From the NCBI RefSeq assembly GCF_031157375.1, contig NZ_JAVIFV010000001.1, positions 62,001 to 126,000 on the forward strand: 64,000 nt of DNA, given 5' to 3'. The translations under genes were made by a program, and so were the position numbers. Below are positions 43,880-52,521 of the stretch, piece after piece (the stretch's first letter is position 1; each line of letters opens with the position of its first letter). A model generated the notes under the pieces. That model saw only the letters and a list, made by a program, of their open reading frames with translations, was not told the origin of the DNA and searched no databases. This stretch comes from Sphingosinicella sp. LHD-64 (GTDB lineage: Bacteria > Pseudomonadota > Alphaproteobacteria > Sphingomonadales > Sphingomonadaceae).

Positions 43880-44608
43880 ATGACCCGTCACATCGGCATC
43901 CTCGCCCACAGCGCCGAGGGCGCGACGCTCTGCTACCGGACGACCTGGCTGGAGGGCGTCGCGAAGATGGGCCCGCACAACCACCCCGAGATAACGCTGA
44001 CCGGCATCGCCATGCACCACGCGCTCGATGCCTGGGAGCGCGGCGACCTGCCGGCGCTCCGCGAGATCTTCCTCGCCGACGCCCGCAAGCTCGCCGCCGC
44101 CGGCGCCGACTTCTTCGTCTGCCCGGACAACACCGCCCACATCGCCTTCGAGGCCCCGGGCGAACCGTTCCCGACCCCCTGCCTCCACATCGCCGAGGTC
44201 GTGGCAGGCCGCGCGGTCGCTGACGGCCGCACGAAGATCGGCATCCTCGGCACCGACTGGACGATGACCGGCCCGGTCTATCCCGGCGCGTTCGGCCGCC
44301 GCGGCCTCCACTGGGAGATCCCCGACGCCGCCGACCGCAAGACGATCCACGACATCATCTTCGACGAGCTTTGCCTCGGCATCTTCACCGACGCCGCCCG
44401 CGCCGCCTATGTCGATATCATCGTGCGCCTCCAGGCGCGTGGCTGCGACGCCGTCGCCCTGGTCTGCACCGAAATCCCGCTGCTGATCACCGCCGACATC
44501 TCGCCGCTGCCGATCCTCGATTCGACCCGCCTGCTCGCTGCCGCCGCGGTCGAGGTCGCGCTCGGCGAGCGGCCGATGCCGGCGTGGCGCGGCGGCCCGC
44601 TCGACTGA
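43880..44608 (+). CDS. Aspartate/glutamate racemase-family protein, one catalytic Cys
   Basis: A 242-residue protein of the Asp/Glu racemase fold. In true racemases the first motif is CNTAH; here it is PDNTAH (D83, N84, T85), so one catalytic Cys is replaced by Asp. The second motif keeps Cys (LVCTEIP, C196). It may therefore not be a two-base racemase; an isomerase, decarboxylase or one-way racemase is possible. The ATG at 43880 is the only start giving the family N-terminus. It overlaps the frameshifted M23 gene on the other strand. Confidence 0.8.
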   Translation: MTRHIGILAHSAEGATLCYRTTWLEGVAKMGPHNHPEITLTGIAMHHALDAWERGDLPALREIFLADARKLAAAGADFFVCPDNTAHIAFEAPGEPFPTPCLHIAEVVAGRAVADGRTKIGILGTDWTMTGPVYPGAFGRRGLHWEIPDAADRKTIHDIIFDELCLGIFTDAARAAYVDIIVRLQARGCDAVALVCTEIPLLITADISPLPILDSTRLLAAAAVEVALGERPMPAWRGGPLD

Positions 44609-45514
44609 CCTGGCGCACGAACACCGCATTGCGCGTCGGAATGACGCCGTCGAACGCGATCTGCACGCCGGCGCCGGTGCGCGGATCGACCGCATGGACG
44701 TGCAGATGCGGCTCGGTCGAATTGCCCGAATTGCCGACCTGCCCGAGCCGCTGGCCGACGGCGACGCGATCGCCCGCCGCCACCGCGATGCTGCCTTGCC
44801 GGAAATGGGCCAACTCGACCCGTAGGCCCTGGCAGGCGAGGACGACATGGTTACCCGGCGGATGCTCCGTATCGGTCGCGGGCGGCCGAAGGTCCGGCAG
44901 CCCGTCCGTCGCCGAGACCACCTGCCCGGCGCACGGGCTGGTCACCGGCTTGCCGAAGACGGCGTAGCGCGCGGGGTCGGCCGGCAGCAGGCCGGCCGCG
45001 CGGAACCCGGCCGGGCCGACCGCACCGATGTCCACCGCATGACGTTGCGCCCGGTGTCTGCTGTGATGGTTGAGCAGCCCGATCCCGCCGCCATGCGCTA
45101 CGACGAACCGGCCGTCGGCGATCGGAAAGGCGAGGGGCCGGGGCGCGTCGCGATGGAACAGCCCGGTGAGGATATATAGCCCAACGCCAGGCCGAAGAAA
45201 GCGAGCGAGGCCGTGGTCAGATGCCGCCGCCAGAACGGGCCACCGGCCGGGTCGCGCCAGGCCCGCCCGCGATGTCGCCGCGCCGAAAGCAGGATCGCGA
45301 TGAGGATCACCGCCATCAGGAGGAAGCGGGTCCAGATCCCGGCGATGTCCCAGCGACCGACGAGCAGGATCAGCAGGGTGAAGACCAGGGTGTCCGCGAT
45401 CACGACCAGCCAGCCTGCCCGGGTCGGCTCGTCGAGCCGCCACAGCCGCCAGGCGAAGGCCAGGGGCAGAACGGTGCAGACCAGCAGCAGCACGCCGATC
45501 ATGAAGTGGGACAT
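44487..45514 (-). pseudogene. M23 metallopeptidase with N-terminal membrane domain, frameshifted
   Basis: The first part (45514 down to about 45178) encodes four hydrophobic helices (for example FLLMAVILIAILL) in one frame. After a TATATAT tract at 45172-45178 the family sequence continues in another frame: a zinc-peptidase domain with HAVDIG (HxxxD) and HLHVHAVD (HxH), plus PHLHVH-type context. Removing one TA dinucleotide restores a continuous protein. It is a real disruption, slippage-prone, or a sequencing error. The peptidase frame also runs past its expected end into 122 bp antisense of the racemase gene. An active product would cleave peptidoglycan cross-links. Confidence 0.7.
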
Positions 45515-45698
45515 CGTCACAGCGGTCTCCGGTAAGGGCCGTTCGCCTGATCAGAAGGACGCCGCGCTGCCGCGTCCGGCCCTCCGCATTTCGACGATGC
45601 GCCCCGCCTTTGGGACGAGCACCTCGCGGCGGATTCGCCATTCAGCGCCCGTTTCGCCTGCAACGGGCATTGAGCGGCCAGCGACAAAGGAGCAGGAT

Positions 45699-46172
45699 AT
45701 GCGGATCATCTTCGCCCTGACCGGCGCGGTCGCGCTGGCCGCAGGTGCGGCCGAGGCCGGCGCCCAATCCTCCAACACCAGCTCGAACAGCTCGTCCAAC
45801 AACGGCGTGGTGCGCGAGCGGATCGTCGACACCTATTGCGACCGCGGCTGGTGCGAACGCACCGTCGAGCGCCGCACCTGGCGCGACGACCGCCGCCGCT
45901 GGCGCGACGGACGCCGCGACTGGCGCGGCCGCGACGGCCTGCGCCGCTATCGCGGCAGCCAGGAGTATGACGACAAGGCGGCTGACGAGAGCCGGCCTCG
46001 ATGGCGGGTGTCCACTTGGGGTCGAAAGCGGACATCTCGGATCAGCCAGCTACGACAAGCCGATAGCCCGCGTCATATGCGTCAAGGGAAAGCAACTCCG
46101 CGTAGCGACGTTCCCATTCACCCGTTTCGAGATCGTGCTGCAGACTCCGCAATCCCGGTTCGGGGTTGCTGA
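45699..46172 (+). CDS. Small secreted Arg-rich protein with probable read-through tail
   Basis: A 157-residue ORF with a clear signal peptide (residues 1-23, ending GAQ) and a good ribosome site (AAGGAGCAGGAT). The mature N-terminal half (to about residue 95) is rich in Asn/Ser then Arg/Asp/Trp (WRDDRRRWRDGRRDWRGR). From about 45985 the codon use and GC drop and the sequence looks non-coding, so the natural stop has probably been lost and the last 60 residues are read-through. Function unknown. Confidence 0.5.
   Translation: MRIIFALTGAVALAAGAAEAGAQSSNTSSNSSSNNGVVRERIVDTYCDRGWCERTVERRTWRDDRRRWRDGRRDWRGRDGLRRYRGSQEYDDKAADESRPRWRVSTWGRKRTSRISQLRQADSPRHMRQGKATPRSDVPIHPFRDRAADSAIPVRGC
46012..46035 (+). 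repeat. Degenerate GTCGAAA/CGGAC motif, copy 1
   Basis: CCACTTGGGGTCGAAAGCGG followed by ACAT; it resembles the motif at 46316-46340 in the same orientation and bounds a lower-GC stretch. Confidence 0.45.
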
Positions 46173-46437
46173 GAGCCCATGGAGGCGTCGAAAGTATCAT
46201 CGTCGAACGGAAGCTAGCGCGATGCGCGGTCGGGCTTGCGAAGCTCCGCGTAATTGATTCCGATCCGATCGTATTTGGCGCTCATTCAACCCGTCTCGCT
46301 CAATAGCTGAATGCCCGCAATGAGTCGAAAAACGGACGTTGATCCGTCAAGCATGAGGGCGTCCGGCTCCGTCGCTTCTCATTCATTCCGACGCCGGCTA
46401 GCGTGCCATTCGTGAAGATCGAGTGCGAGGGGCGCGC
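46173..46437. other. Lower-GC intergenic region, no gene seen
   Basis: 265 bp (about 450 bp counting the suspect tail of the preceding ORF) with markedly lower GC than the surroundings and no conserved ORF. It holds a second copy of the GTCGAAA/CGGAC motif and a possible promoter for the gene at 46438, which I cannot place. Confidence 0.45.
46316..46340 (+). repeat. Degenerate GTCGAAA/CGGAC motif, copy 2
   Basis: CGCAATGAGTCGAAAAACGG followed by ACGTT; shares TGxGTCGAAA and CGGAC with the copy at 46012-46035. Confidence 0.45.
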
Positions 46438-47094
46438 ATGTATCGGATGACACAGCTGGAAGAGTCGTTTCCGGGCGAGCTCTATTATCTCAAGAACAGC
46501 ATTTCGCTCCGCGTGGCGGGGCTGCGGGAGAAATACGTCGTCGCCGGTATCGCCGAGGACGGCTCGCATATTGCCATCGAGGGAGCGGTGTGCGGACGGA
46601 TCGAGATTCCGGTCTCTTCGATCACCCATGTCCGCCTCGGCTGCCGGCCGGGCGGCCCACGGAAGTTCTTCAAATGCACCATCCGGCGCGAGGACGGGTG
46701 GCCGGTCGCGGTCTACGGCACCCACCCCTGGTCCGACTACGCAGGCTTCGTGCGCCACCTCGCCCGTGAAATGGAACGGCTGGGCCGTTTCGATCGGATC
46801 GAACGCGGCTTGCCCGTCTGGCACGCCCTGTTCCTGCTGCTGGTCTGCCAGGTGGCGCTGCTGTTCCCCGGCTTCATCACCTGGTTGTGGTGGGAATATG
46901 GCTGGAAGTTCGAGCCGCGCCATTATCTCTACGCGATCGGCCTGGCGCTCCCCTGGATCGGCTTCTACTTCTGGGGCCTGTGGATCTGGCGACGCCGCTA
47001 CTGGCCGCGGCCCGCCCGGGACGTGAACGACCTGACGCCGATGCTGCCGAGCGATCGCAAGCCGCCCAGGGTGCTCGGCATACCGCTCTACTGA
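46438..47094 (+). CDS. Hypothetical membrane protein with two C-terminal helices
   Basis: A 218-residue protein of unknown family. Residues 1-120 are beta-rich and soluble (SISLRVAGLREKYVVAGI, IRREDGWPVAVYG), somewhat like a PH-type domain; two membrane helices follow at about 130-150 (LFLLLVCQVALLFPGFI) and 165-188. A GAGGGG site lies 6 nt before the ATG. Convergent with the gene at 47088, overlapping by 7 bp. Confidence 0.6.
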   Translation: MYRMTQLEESFPGELYYLKNSISLRVAGLREKYVVAGIAEDGSHIAIEGAVCGRIEIPVSSITHVRLGCRPGGPRKFFKCTIRREDGWPVAVYGTHPWSDYAGFVRHLAREMERLGRFDRIERGLPVWHALFLLLVCQVALLFPGFITWLWWEYGWKFEPRHYLYAIGLALPWIGFYFWGLWIWRRRYWPRPARDVNDLTPMLPSDRKPPRVLGIPLY

Positions 47095-47861
47095 GTCGCC
47101 GCGCCCGCGCCACCGAACGATTGCCGCACGAGATGCGCCATGACGTTGGCCGCCTGCGCCTCGGGCAGCTCGGCGGCGGCGCGGTGGACCGTCACGCCGT
47201 TGGCGCAAAGCCGGGCCGGGCGCATGTCTGCCGCGCCGCCGGTCTGGGCCTGCCGCACCAGCGCCGGATCGATCGCAGCCATGCGCTGCAGCCAGGCGGC
47301 CGTATCGGGCGGGCTCAGCGGCCCGCGCGGGCTGCCGCCGGCCTCGCCGCCGCGTGCGGCAGTGAGGAACTGCGCGTTCATCCGGCCGATCGCGCGGCTC
47401 GCCGGGGCGGGGAGGCGGGCCGGCTCCATGGCGCCCTGCGTCACGAACTGGGCGCAGAGGCCCGCATCGACGCGCTGCAGCTCGGCGACCAGAGCCGCGA
47501 TCGCGCGGGCCAGCGCGTGCAGGTCCGCGGCCGGTGCGCGAACGATCGCGTCCGCCTTGCCGGCGACGAAGCGGCGGATGTCCTCGCCGGCGGCGCGCTC
47601 GGCCGCCGACTGCCCTTCGGCATCGGCGACGGCCGAGACCCGCGCGAGGAAGGCGCGATAGTCGTCCGGATAGGCGGTGCGGAAGGCGGCCAGCGTGTCT
47701 TCGAGCTCCGGTCGTTCGGCCAGGCGCGCCTCCAGCGCGTCGGGCGTGCTGCGCTGGAACAACAGGAAAGCGACGAACAAAGCGAAGGGCAGCCCGAACA
47801 GTGCGATCAGCGCCCCGCTGCCGAGCGACCGCCTGCGTTTCGTCTGGGGCTCTTCCGGCAT
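47088..47861 (-). CDS. Hypothetical single-pass membrane protein
   Basis: A 257-residue protein. One N-terminal membrane helix (LIALFGLPFALFVAFLLF, about residues 18-36) anchors a helical, Ala/Arg-rich periplasmic or cytoplasmic domain with one conserved-looking Cys pair (AGLCAQF, ARLCANG). AGGAGG lies 6 nt before the ATG. No family recognised. It starts 8 bp after the end of the prolyl 4-hydroxylase-like gene, so the two are likely cotranscribed. Confidence 0.65.
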   Translation of the reverse strand: MPEEPQTKRRRSLGSGALIALFGLPFALFVAFLLFQRSTPDALEARLAERPELEDTLAAFRTAYPDDYRAFLARVSAVADAEGQSAAERAAGEDIRRFVAGKADAIVRAPAADLHALARAIAALVAELQRVDAGLCAQFVTQGAMEPARLPAPASRAIGRMNAQFLTAARGGEAGGSPRGPLSPPDTAAWLQRMAAIDPALVRQAQTGGAADMRPARLCANGVTVHRAAAELPEAQAANVMAHLVRQSFGGAGAATQ

Positions 47862-47869
47862 AGTTCCTC

Positions 47870-48838
47870 CTATTCGGGCACGAGCGTCCGCGCCCGGATC
47901 CAGCGGCTGGCGATCAGCTTGGTGCCGGCGGTCACCGGCAGGCCGGCATGTTCGGAGGCCGGATCGGGCCGACCGTCGGGCAGCGTGTTGCGGAACAGCA
48001 GCGCGTCGCCCTTGCGGCCGCGGAAGGTGAAGCCGCTGCGGGTGAAGCGGGTCTCGCCGCCCCGATAGCCGTCGGTCAGATAGACGATCATCGTCAGGAT
48101 GCGCTGGTTGTCGAGCCCGGCGATCGCGTCGAGATGCGGCCTGTATTGCTGCCCCGATCGGTAGCGCAGCACCTGCAGCGGCTCGCCCTGGTCGAAGCCG
48201 GTGCCGCTCGCCGCCGCGATCCGGCGGCCCAGCGCCGTGACCGCGGGGTCCGCGAGCAGCCAGGGAAAGTCGGCGCCGTCGGAGGTGCGGATCGGATTCG
48301 GCACCTGCCTGCCGGTGTGCTCGTCGACCACCACCGACGGCTTCATGCGCGGCGCCGCGACCGCCGTCAGATAATCGCATTCGCCCGGCGTGAAAAAGCG
48401 CTCGAAATGCCGCACCTCCGGCGTCTCGTGTACGACGCCACCGGTCGGGGTTGCACCCGAACCGCCGGCCGCATCCAGGTCCATCGTCTCGATCAGCGCC
48501 AGCGCCGTCCGGCTGGCCGGATCGTGTCGGGCGAGGGCGCCGAGCCGTTTCAGCGCCGCCGGCCAGTCGGCCGGACCGCCGGTGCCGCTGGCGAGGAAAT
48601 TGACGTGCACCCGGGCCCCGTCGCGCCGCCCGGCCTCGCCCGCCCGGCGGAAGAGGTCGCGCGCCTGCATGACGTCGGGCGGCACGATCCGGCCGGCGAG
48701 CCGCCACAGGCCGAGCGCGAACAGCGCATCGGGATCGCCGGCGGCGGCGAGCTGGTTCATCATCAGCACCGCCTCGGGCCGTCGTCCGGACGCGGCGAGC
48801 CGTTCGGCGGCTTCGGCGGAGGCGGGGAGGCGTTGCAT
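47870..48838 (-). CDS. Prolyl 4-hydroxylase-like 2OG-Fe(II) oxygenase with Sel1-like repeats
   Basis: A 322-residue protein. The N-terminus (about 1-130) is helical and Sel1/TPR-like (ALFALGLWRLAG, AARDLFRRAGEAG-type spacing). The C-terminal oxygenase domain has iron ligands H235 and D237 (RPHLDAIAG) and H297 (SEHAGLP), and 2-oxoglutarate-binding K307. It likely hydroxylates a prolyl or other residue in a protein; the target is unknown. It precedes the membrane protein gene at 47088-47861. Confidence 0.85.
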   Translation of the reverse strand: MQRLPASAEAAERLAASGRRPEAVLMMNQLAAAGDPDALFALGLWRLAGRIVPPDVMQARDLFRRAGEAGRRDGARVHVNFLASGTGGPADWPAALKRLGALARHDPASRTALALIETMDLDAAGGSGATPTGGVVHETPEVRHFERFFTPGECDYLTAVAAPRMKPSVVVDEHTGRQVPNPIRTSDGADFPWLLADPAVTALGRRIAAASGTGFDQGEPLQVLRYRSGQQYRPHLDAIAGLDNQRILTMIVYLTDGYRGGETRFTRSGFTFRGRKGDALLFRNTLPDGRPDPASEHAGLPVTAGTKLIASRWIRARTLVPE

Positions 48839-48930
48839 CGCCCGAGCTATGCCATCGCTTCGTCCGCGGCGAAACCTGCTGACTCCGATGCCAGCGCCGC
48901 CTAGGCTCGCCGAAAAGGAGAGGAGAGGGC

Positions 48931-49926
48931 GTGCAGCCGCTCGAGGGGATCCGCATCGTCGAGTTCGCCGGCCTCGCGCCGGCACCGTTCGCCGCGATGA
49001 TGCTTGCCGATCACGGTGCCGAGGTGGTGCGGATCGAGCGCGCCGGCTGGACCCCGCCGATCCCGCCCGACAAGGACATCCTGCGTCGGAACCGCGCCGA
49101 GATCCTGACGCTCGACCTCAAGGACCAGGGCGATCTTGCCCGGGTGTGCGCGCTGGTTCGCGACGCCGATGGCCTGATCGAGGGGTTCCGCCCCGGCGTG
49201 ATGGAGCGGCTGAGCCTCGGGCCGGACGACCTTCGCGTCGAGAACCCACGCCTCGTCTATGGCCGTATGACCGGCTGGGGGCAGGCGGGCCCGCTCGCCG
49301 CGGCGGCGGGGCACGACATCAACTATATCGCGCTCGCCGGCAACCTCCACGGCTATGGCCGCGCTGGCGGGCCGCCGACGCCGCCCGCCAATGCGGTGGG
49401 CGATTTCGGCGGCGGCGGCATGCTGCTCGCCTTCGCCATGCTCGCCGGCCTGCTGTCCGCGCGCACGACCGGGAAGGGCAGCGTGATCGACTGCGCGATG
49501 GTCGACGGTGCCGCTCTGCTCGGCGCGCAGACATACGGCCTGCTCGCCGCGGGGATGTGGTGCGACGCGCGCGGCGCTAACCTGCTCGATGGCGGCGCCG
49601 CCTTCTACGACAGCTACGAATGCGCCGACGGCCGATGGGTCGCGATCGGCGCGCTCGAGCCGCCCTTCTTCGCGGTGCTCAAGGACAAGCTGGGCCTCGC
49701 CTCCAGCCAGTTCGACCCGGCGCTGCGCGACGAACTTTCGGCCACCTTCCGGCGCCATCCGCGCCAGCATTGGTGCACATTGCTGGAAGGCACCGACGCC
49801 TGCTTCGCCCCGATCCTGACCCTCTCGGAGGCCCCGGACCACCCCCACAACGCGTTCCGCGGCACTTTCGCCACCATCGACGGCCTGCTCCAGCCCAGCC
49901 CCGCCCCCCGCTTCGAGGACCTCTGA
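48931..49926 (+). CDS. CaiB/BaiF CoA-transferase (alpha-methylacyl-CoA racemase-like)
   Basis: A 331-residue class III CoA-transferase fold. Candidate catalytic residues H128 (AGHDINY) and D158 (VGDFGGGG) match the His and Asp of alpha-methylacyl-CoA racemases, and the length also fits that branch rather than the longer true transferases. It starts with GTG after AAGGAGAGGAGAG. It lies one base before the acyl-CoA dehydrogenase gene, implying a shared role in branched acyl-CoA breakdown. Confidence 0.88.
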   Translation: MQPLEGIRIVEFAGLAPAPFAAMMLADHGAEVVRIERAGWTPPIPPDKDILRRNRAEILTLDLKDQGDLARVCALVRDADGLIEGFRPGVMERLSLGPDDLRVENPRLVYGRMTGWGQAGPLAAAAGHDINYIALAGNLHGYGRAGGPPTPPANAVGDFGGGGMLLAFAMLAGLLSARTTGKGSVIDCAMVDGAALLGAQTYGLLAAGMWCDARGANLLDGGAAFYDSYECADGRWVAIGALEPPFFAVLKDKLGLASSQFDPALRDELSATFRRHPRQHWCTLLEGTDACFAPILTLSEAPDHPHNAFRGTFATIDGLLQPSPAPRFEDL

Positions 49927-49927
49927 G

Positions 49928-51070
49928 ATGCTCGACCTCTCCCGCCGCTCCGCCTACACCGAGGAGCACGACCTCTTCCGCGACCAGGTCCGCAAGTTCT
50001 TCGACCGCGAGCTCGTCCCCCATCTCGACCGCTGGGAAGCGCAGGGCGAGATCGACAAGGGATTCTGGCGCAAGGCCGGCGAGGCGGGCCTGCTCTGCCC
50101 GACGGTGCCGGAGGCCTATGGCGGGCTCGGCCTCGACTTCGGCTACAACGCCGTGATCGACGAGGAGCTCGGCTATGCCGGTTCGACCGCGGGCATCGGC
50201 CTCCACTCCGACATCGTCGCGCCGTACCTGGTCCACTACGGGTCGGAGGACTTCAAGGCGCGCTGGCTGCCGAAGATGATCTCCGGCGAGACGCCGACCG
50301 CGATCGCGATGACCGAGCCCGGCGCCGGCTCCGACCTGCAGGGCATCCGCACCACGGCGCTCAAGGACGGCGACGACTATGTCGTCAACGGCTCCAAGAC
50401 CTACATCACCAACGGCCAGCATGCCGGGCTCGTCATCGTCGCTGCCAAGACCGATCCGGCCGAGGGCGCCAAGGGCATCTCGCTGATCCTCGTCGAAGCC
50501 GACCGCCCCGGTTTCCAGCGCGGCCGCAACCTCGACAAGATCGGCCTGCACGGTCAGGATACGTCCGAGCTGTTCTTCCAGGACGTGCGCGTGCCGCAGT
50601 CCAACCGGATCGGCGGGGAAGGGGCGGGCTTCGCCTATATGATGACCCAGCTTCCGCAGGAACGGCTCAACATCGCGATCGGCGCCCAGGCCGCCGCCCA
50701 GCGCGCCTTCGACGAGGCGGTGAAGTTCACCAAGGAGCGCAAGGCGTTCGGGCGGACCGTGTTCGAGTTCCAGAATACCCGCTTCACCCTCGCCGACCTA
50801 GCGGCAAAGCTGCAGGTCGGCTGGGCCCATCTCGATTGGGCGCTGAAGCGCCACATCGACGGCAAGCTCACCCCGGACGAGGCGAGCGCTGCCAAGCTCT
50901 GGCACACCGAGCTGCAATGGGAGGTCTGCGACGCGAGCCTTCAGCTCCACGGCGGCGCCGGCTACATGAACGAATATCTGATCGCGAGGCTTTGGCGCGA
51001 TGCTCGCGTCACCCGCATCTTCGGCGGCACCAACGAGATCATGAAGGAAGTCGTGAGCCGGGCGATCTGA
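49928..51070 (+). CDS. Acyl-CoA dehydrogenase
   Basis: A 380-residue FAD enzyme that introduces a 2,3 double bond into acyl-CoA. Typical stretches include AMTEPGAGSDLQGIRT, NGSKTYITNGQHAGL and the C-terminal RIFGGTNEIMKEVVSR. The sequence resembles long-chain or isovaleryl-type members. The ATG follows the racemase-like gene's stop by one base, so both form an operon with a CoA-ester substrate in common. Confidence 0.95.
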   Translation: MLDLSRRSAYTEEHDLFRDQVRKFFDRELVPHLDRWEAQGEIDKGFWRKAGEAGLLCPTVPEAYGGLGLDFGYNAVIDEELGYAGSTAGIGLHSDIVAPYLVHYGSEDFKARWLPKMISGETPTAIAMTEPGAGSDLQGIRTTALKDGDDYVVNGSKTYITNGQHAGLVIVAAKTDPAEGAKGISLILVEADRPGFQRGRNLDKIGLHGQDTSELFFQDVRVPQSNRIGGEGAGFAYMMTQLPQERLNIAIGAQAAAQRAFDEAVKFTKERKAFGRTVFEFQNTRFTLADLAAKLQVGWAHLDWALKRHIDGKLTPDEASAAKLWHTELQWEVCDASLQLHGGAGYMNEYLIARLWRDARVTRIFGGTNEIMKEVVSRAI

Positions 51071-51086
51071 GCGTCGACCGGAAGGC

Positions 51087-52061
51087 CTAGGTCTGAACGA
51101 CGTCGGCGCCATGCTCCCGCTGGAAGGCCACTGCGGCGCCGAGCAGGCCGGGCTCGGGATAGGTCGCCAGCACCACCGGCACCCGCTGCATGCGCTCCCT
51201 GTAGCGACCCTTGGCCGTGAAGCGGGCGGCGAACATCGGGGTGCGCAGCAGATGGACGATGCGGTTGGCGAGGCCACCGGTGATCGCGACGCCTATCGCG
51301 CCATGGGCGAGGCTGATGTCGCCCGCCGCCGCGCCGAGACAGCGAACCAGGATGTCGAGCGCATGCGCGGCGAGAGCGTCGCTGCCCTCGATCGCGGCGC
51401 TCCACAGGTCGCCGGCGCGGTTGGGATCGACGTCGGTCGTGCCGCCCAGATGGTCGTAGATATCGATGAGGCCCGGGCCCGAGACGACCCGTTCCACAGA
51501 AGCACGCCCATAGCGCTCGACCAGAGTGTCCGACAGCGCCTCCTCCTCGGGATCAAGCGGGGCGAAGGCGATATGCGCTGCCTCGGTCTCGATGACCGCG
51601 ACCTTGCCGGCATGGCGGCTGAACAGGGCGACGCCGAGGCCGGTGCCGGGCCCCATCACGGTGACCACCCCGTCCTCCGGCAGGGTAGGCGGACCGGCGA
51701 TCGGTTCCAGCTCGCCCTCTCCCAGGATCGAGACGGCATGGGCGACCGCGCCGAAATCGTTGAGCAGGGTGAGCTGCTCCAATCTCAGCTCGTCCGCGAT
51801 GTCGAAGCGGGGAATGCGCCACGCGCTGTTCATGAAGCGCAGCACCTCGCCCTCGATCGGCGCCGCGACGGCGAGCGCGGCGCGCTTCGGCAGCGATGCG
51901 CCATGCTCCTTCTCGAACAGCGCCCAGGCCGAGCCGAGCCCCGGATGCTCCCGGGTCCGGTAGCGTTTCATCGACCCGATCTCGGGGCGACCGAAATCGT
52001 CGATCCGGGCAATCGCGAAGCGGGCGTGCGTTCCGCCGATGTCGCCGACCACGATCTCCAT
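51087..52061 (-). CDS. glk: Glucokinase
   Basis: A 324-residue ATP-dependent glucokinase of the bacterial Glk family. ATP motif GDIGGTHARFAIA is at the N-terminus, the glucose-binding region TLLNDFGAVAHAV and PGTGLGVAL are in the middle, and AITGGLANRI near the end. The ATG at 52061 begins the family N-terminus; upstream in-frame codons look non-coding. It makes glucose-6-phosphate for central metabolism and is divergent from the ArsR operon. Confidence 0.94.
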   Translation of the reverse strand: MEIVVGDIGGTHARFAIARIDDFGRPEIGSMKRYRTREHPGLGSAWALFEKEHGASLPKRAALAVAAPIEGEVLRFMNSAWRIPRFDIADELRLEQLTLLNDFGAVAHAVSILGEGELEPIAGPPTLPEDGVVTVMGPGTGLGVALFSRHAGKVAVIETEAAHIAFAPLDPEEEALSDTLVERYGRASVERVVSGPGLIDIYDHLGGTTDVDPNRAGDLWSAAIEGSDALAAHALDILVRCLGAAAGDISLAHGAIGVAITGGLANRIVHLLRTPMFAARFTAKGRYRERMQRVPVVLATYPEPGLLGAAVAFQREHGADVVQT

Positions 52062-52150
52062 CAGCGCTGGCCGGGGCGGGAATCTGAACGGGTCATAGCC
52101 TGCCCTTAACTGCCATTCGAGCGCGACGCCATAACGCCTCGACGCAACTA

Positions 52151-52178
52151 TTGACATAATTAACTTATTAGTTAATCA
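52151..52178 (+). promoter_or_regulatory. Promoter with palindromic operator before ArsR gene
   Basis: TTGACA at 52151-52156 is a consensus -35; 16 bp on, TAATCA could be a -10. Between them lies the perfect inverted repeat ATTAAC-TTATTA-GTTAAT (52159-52176), in very AT-rich DNA. This is a likely self-regulation operator for the ArsR-type repressor encoded right after it. Confidence 0.65.
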
Positions 52179-52186
52179 ACAAACCG

Positions 52187-52510
52187 ATGAACAAGGTTTT
52201 CGACGCATTGGCCTCGACGCCGCGACGCAGGATCCTGGCCTATCTGGCCGAGGTTGATCTCACCGCCGGCGAGATTGCCGCGCGCTTCGAGATGAGCAAG
52301 CCGGCCATTTCGAAGCATCTCCAGATTCTCGAAAATGCCGGTCTCGTGGCCAGCACCAAGGAAGGTCAGTTCGTGCGCTACGCGTTGGTGAGGGAGAATC
52401 TCGTGAACACGCTGAACGGCTTCCTTCAGCGCGTATGTCCGGTTTCCACGCCGCTGAAGCGTGAAAGCGCAGCGCTCCGCGATGCCCGCGAGGCGGATCG
52501 CGACGAATAG
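52187..52510 (+). CDS. ArsR/SdpR-like winged-helix repressor
   Basis: A 107-residue dimeric winged-helix regulator: FDALASTPRRRILAYL, recognition region FEMSKPAISKHLQIL, wing VRYALV. The metal-binding CxC boxes of metal-sensing ArsR proteins are absent, so it is of the SdpR/autorepressor type. A perfect palindrome overlaps its promoter. It is followed at 11 bp by a desaturase and then a membrane protein gene, which it probably controls. The ATG at 52187 has no clear ribosome site. Confidence 0.88.
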   Translation: MNKVFDALASTPRRRILAYLAEVDLTAGEIAARFEMSKPAISKHLQILENAGLVASTKEGQFVRYALVRENLVNTLNGFLQRVCPVSTPLKRESAALRDAREADRDE

Positions 52511-52521
52511 GGGGAAAGTTC

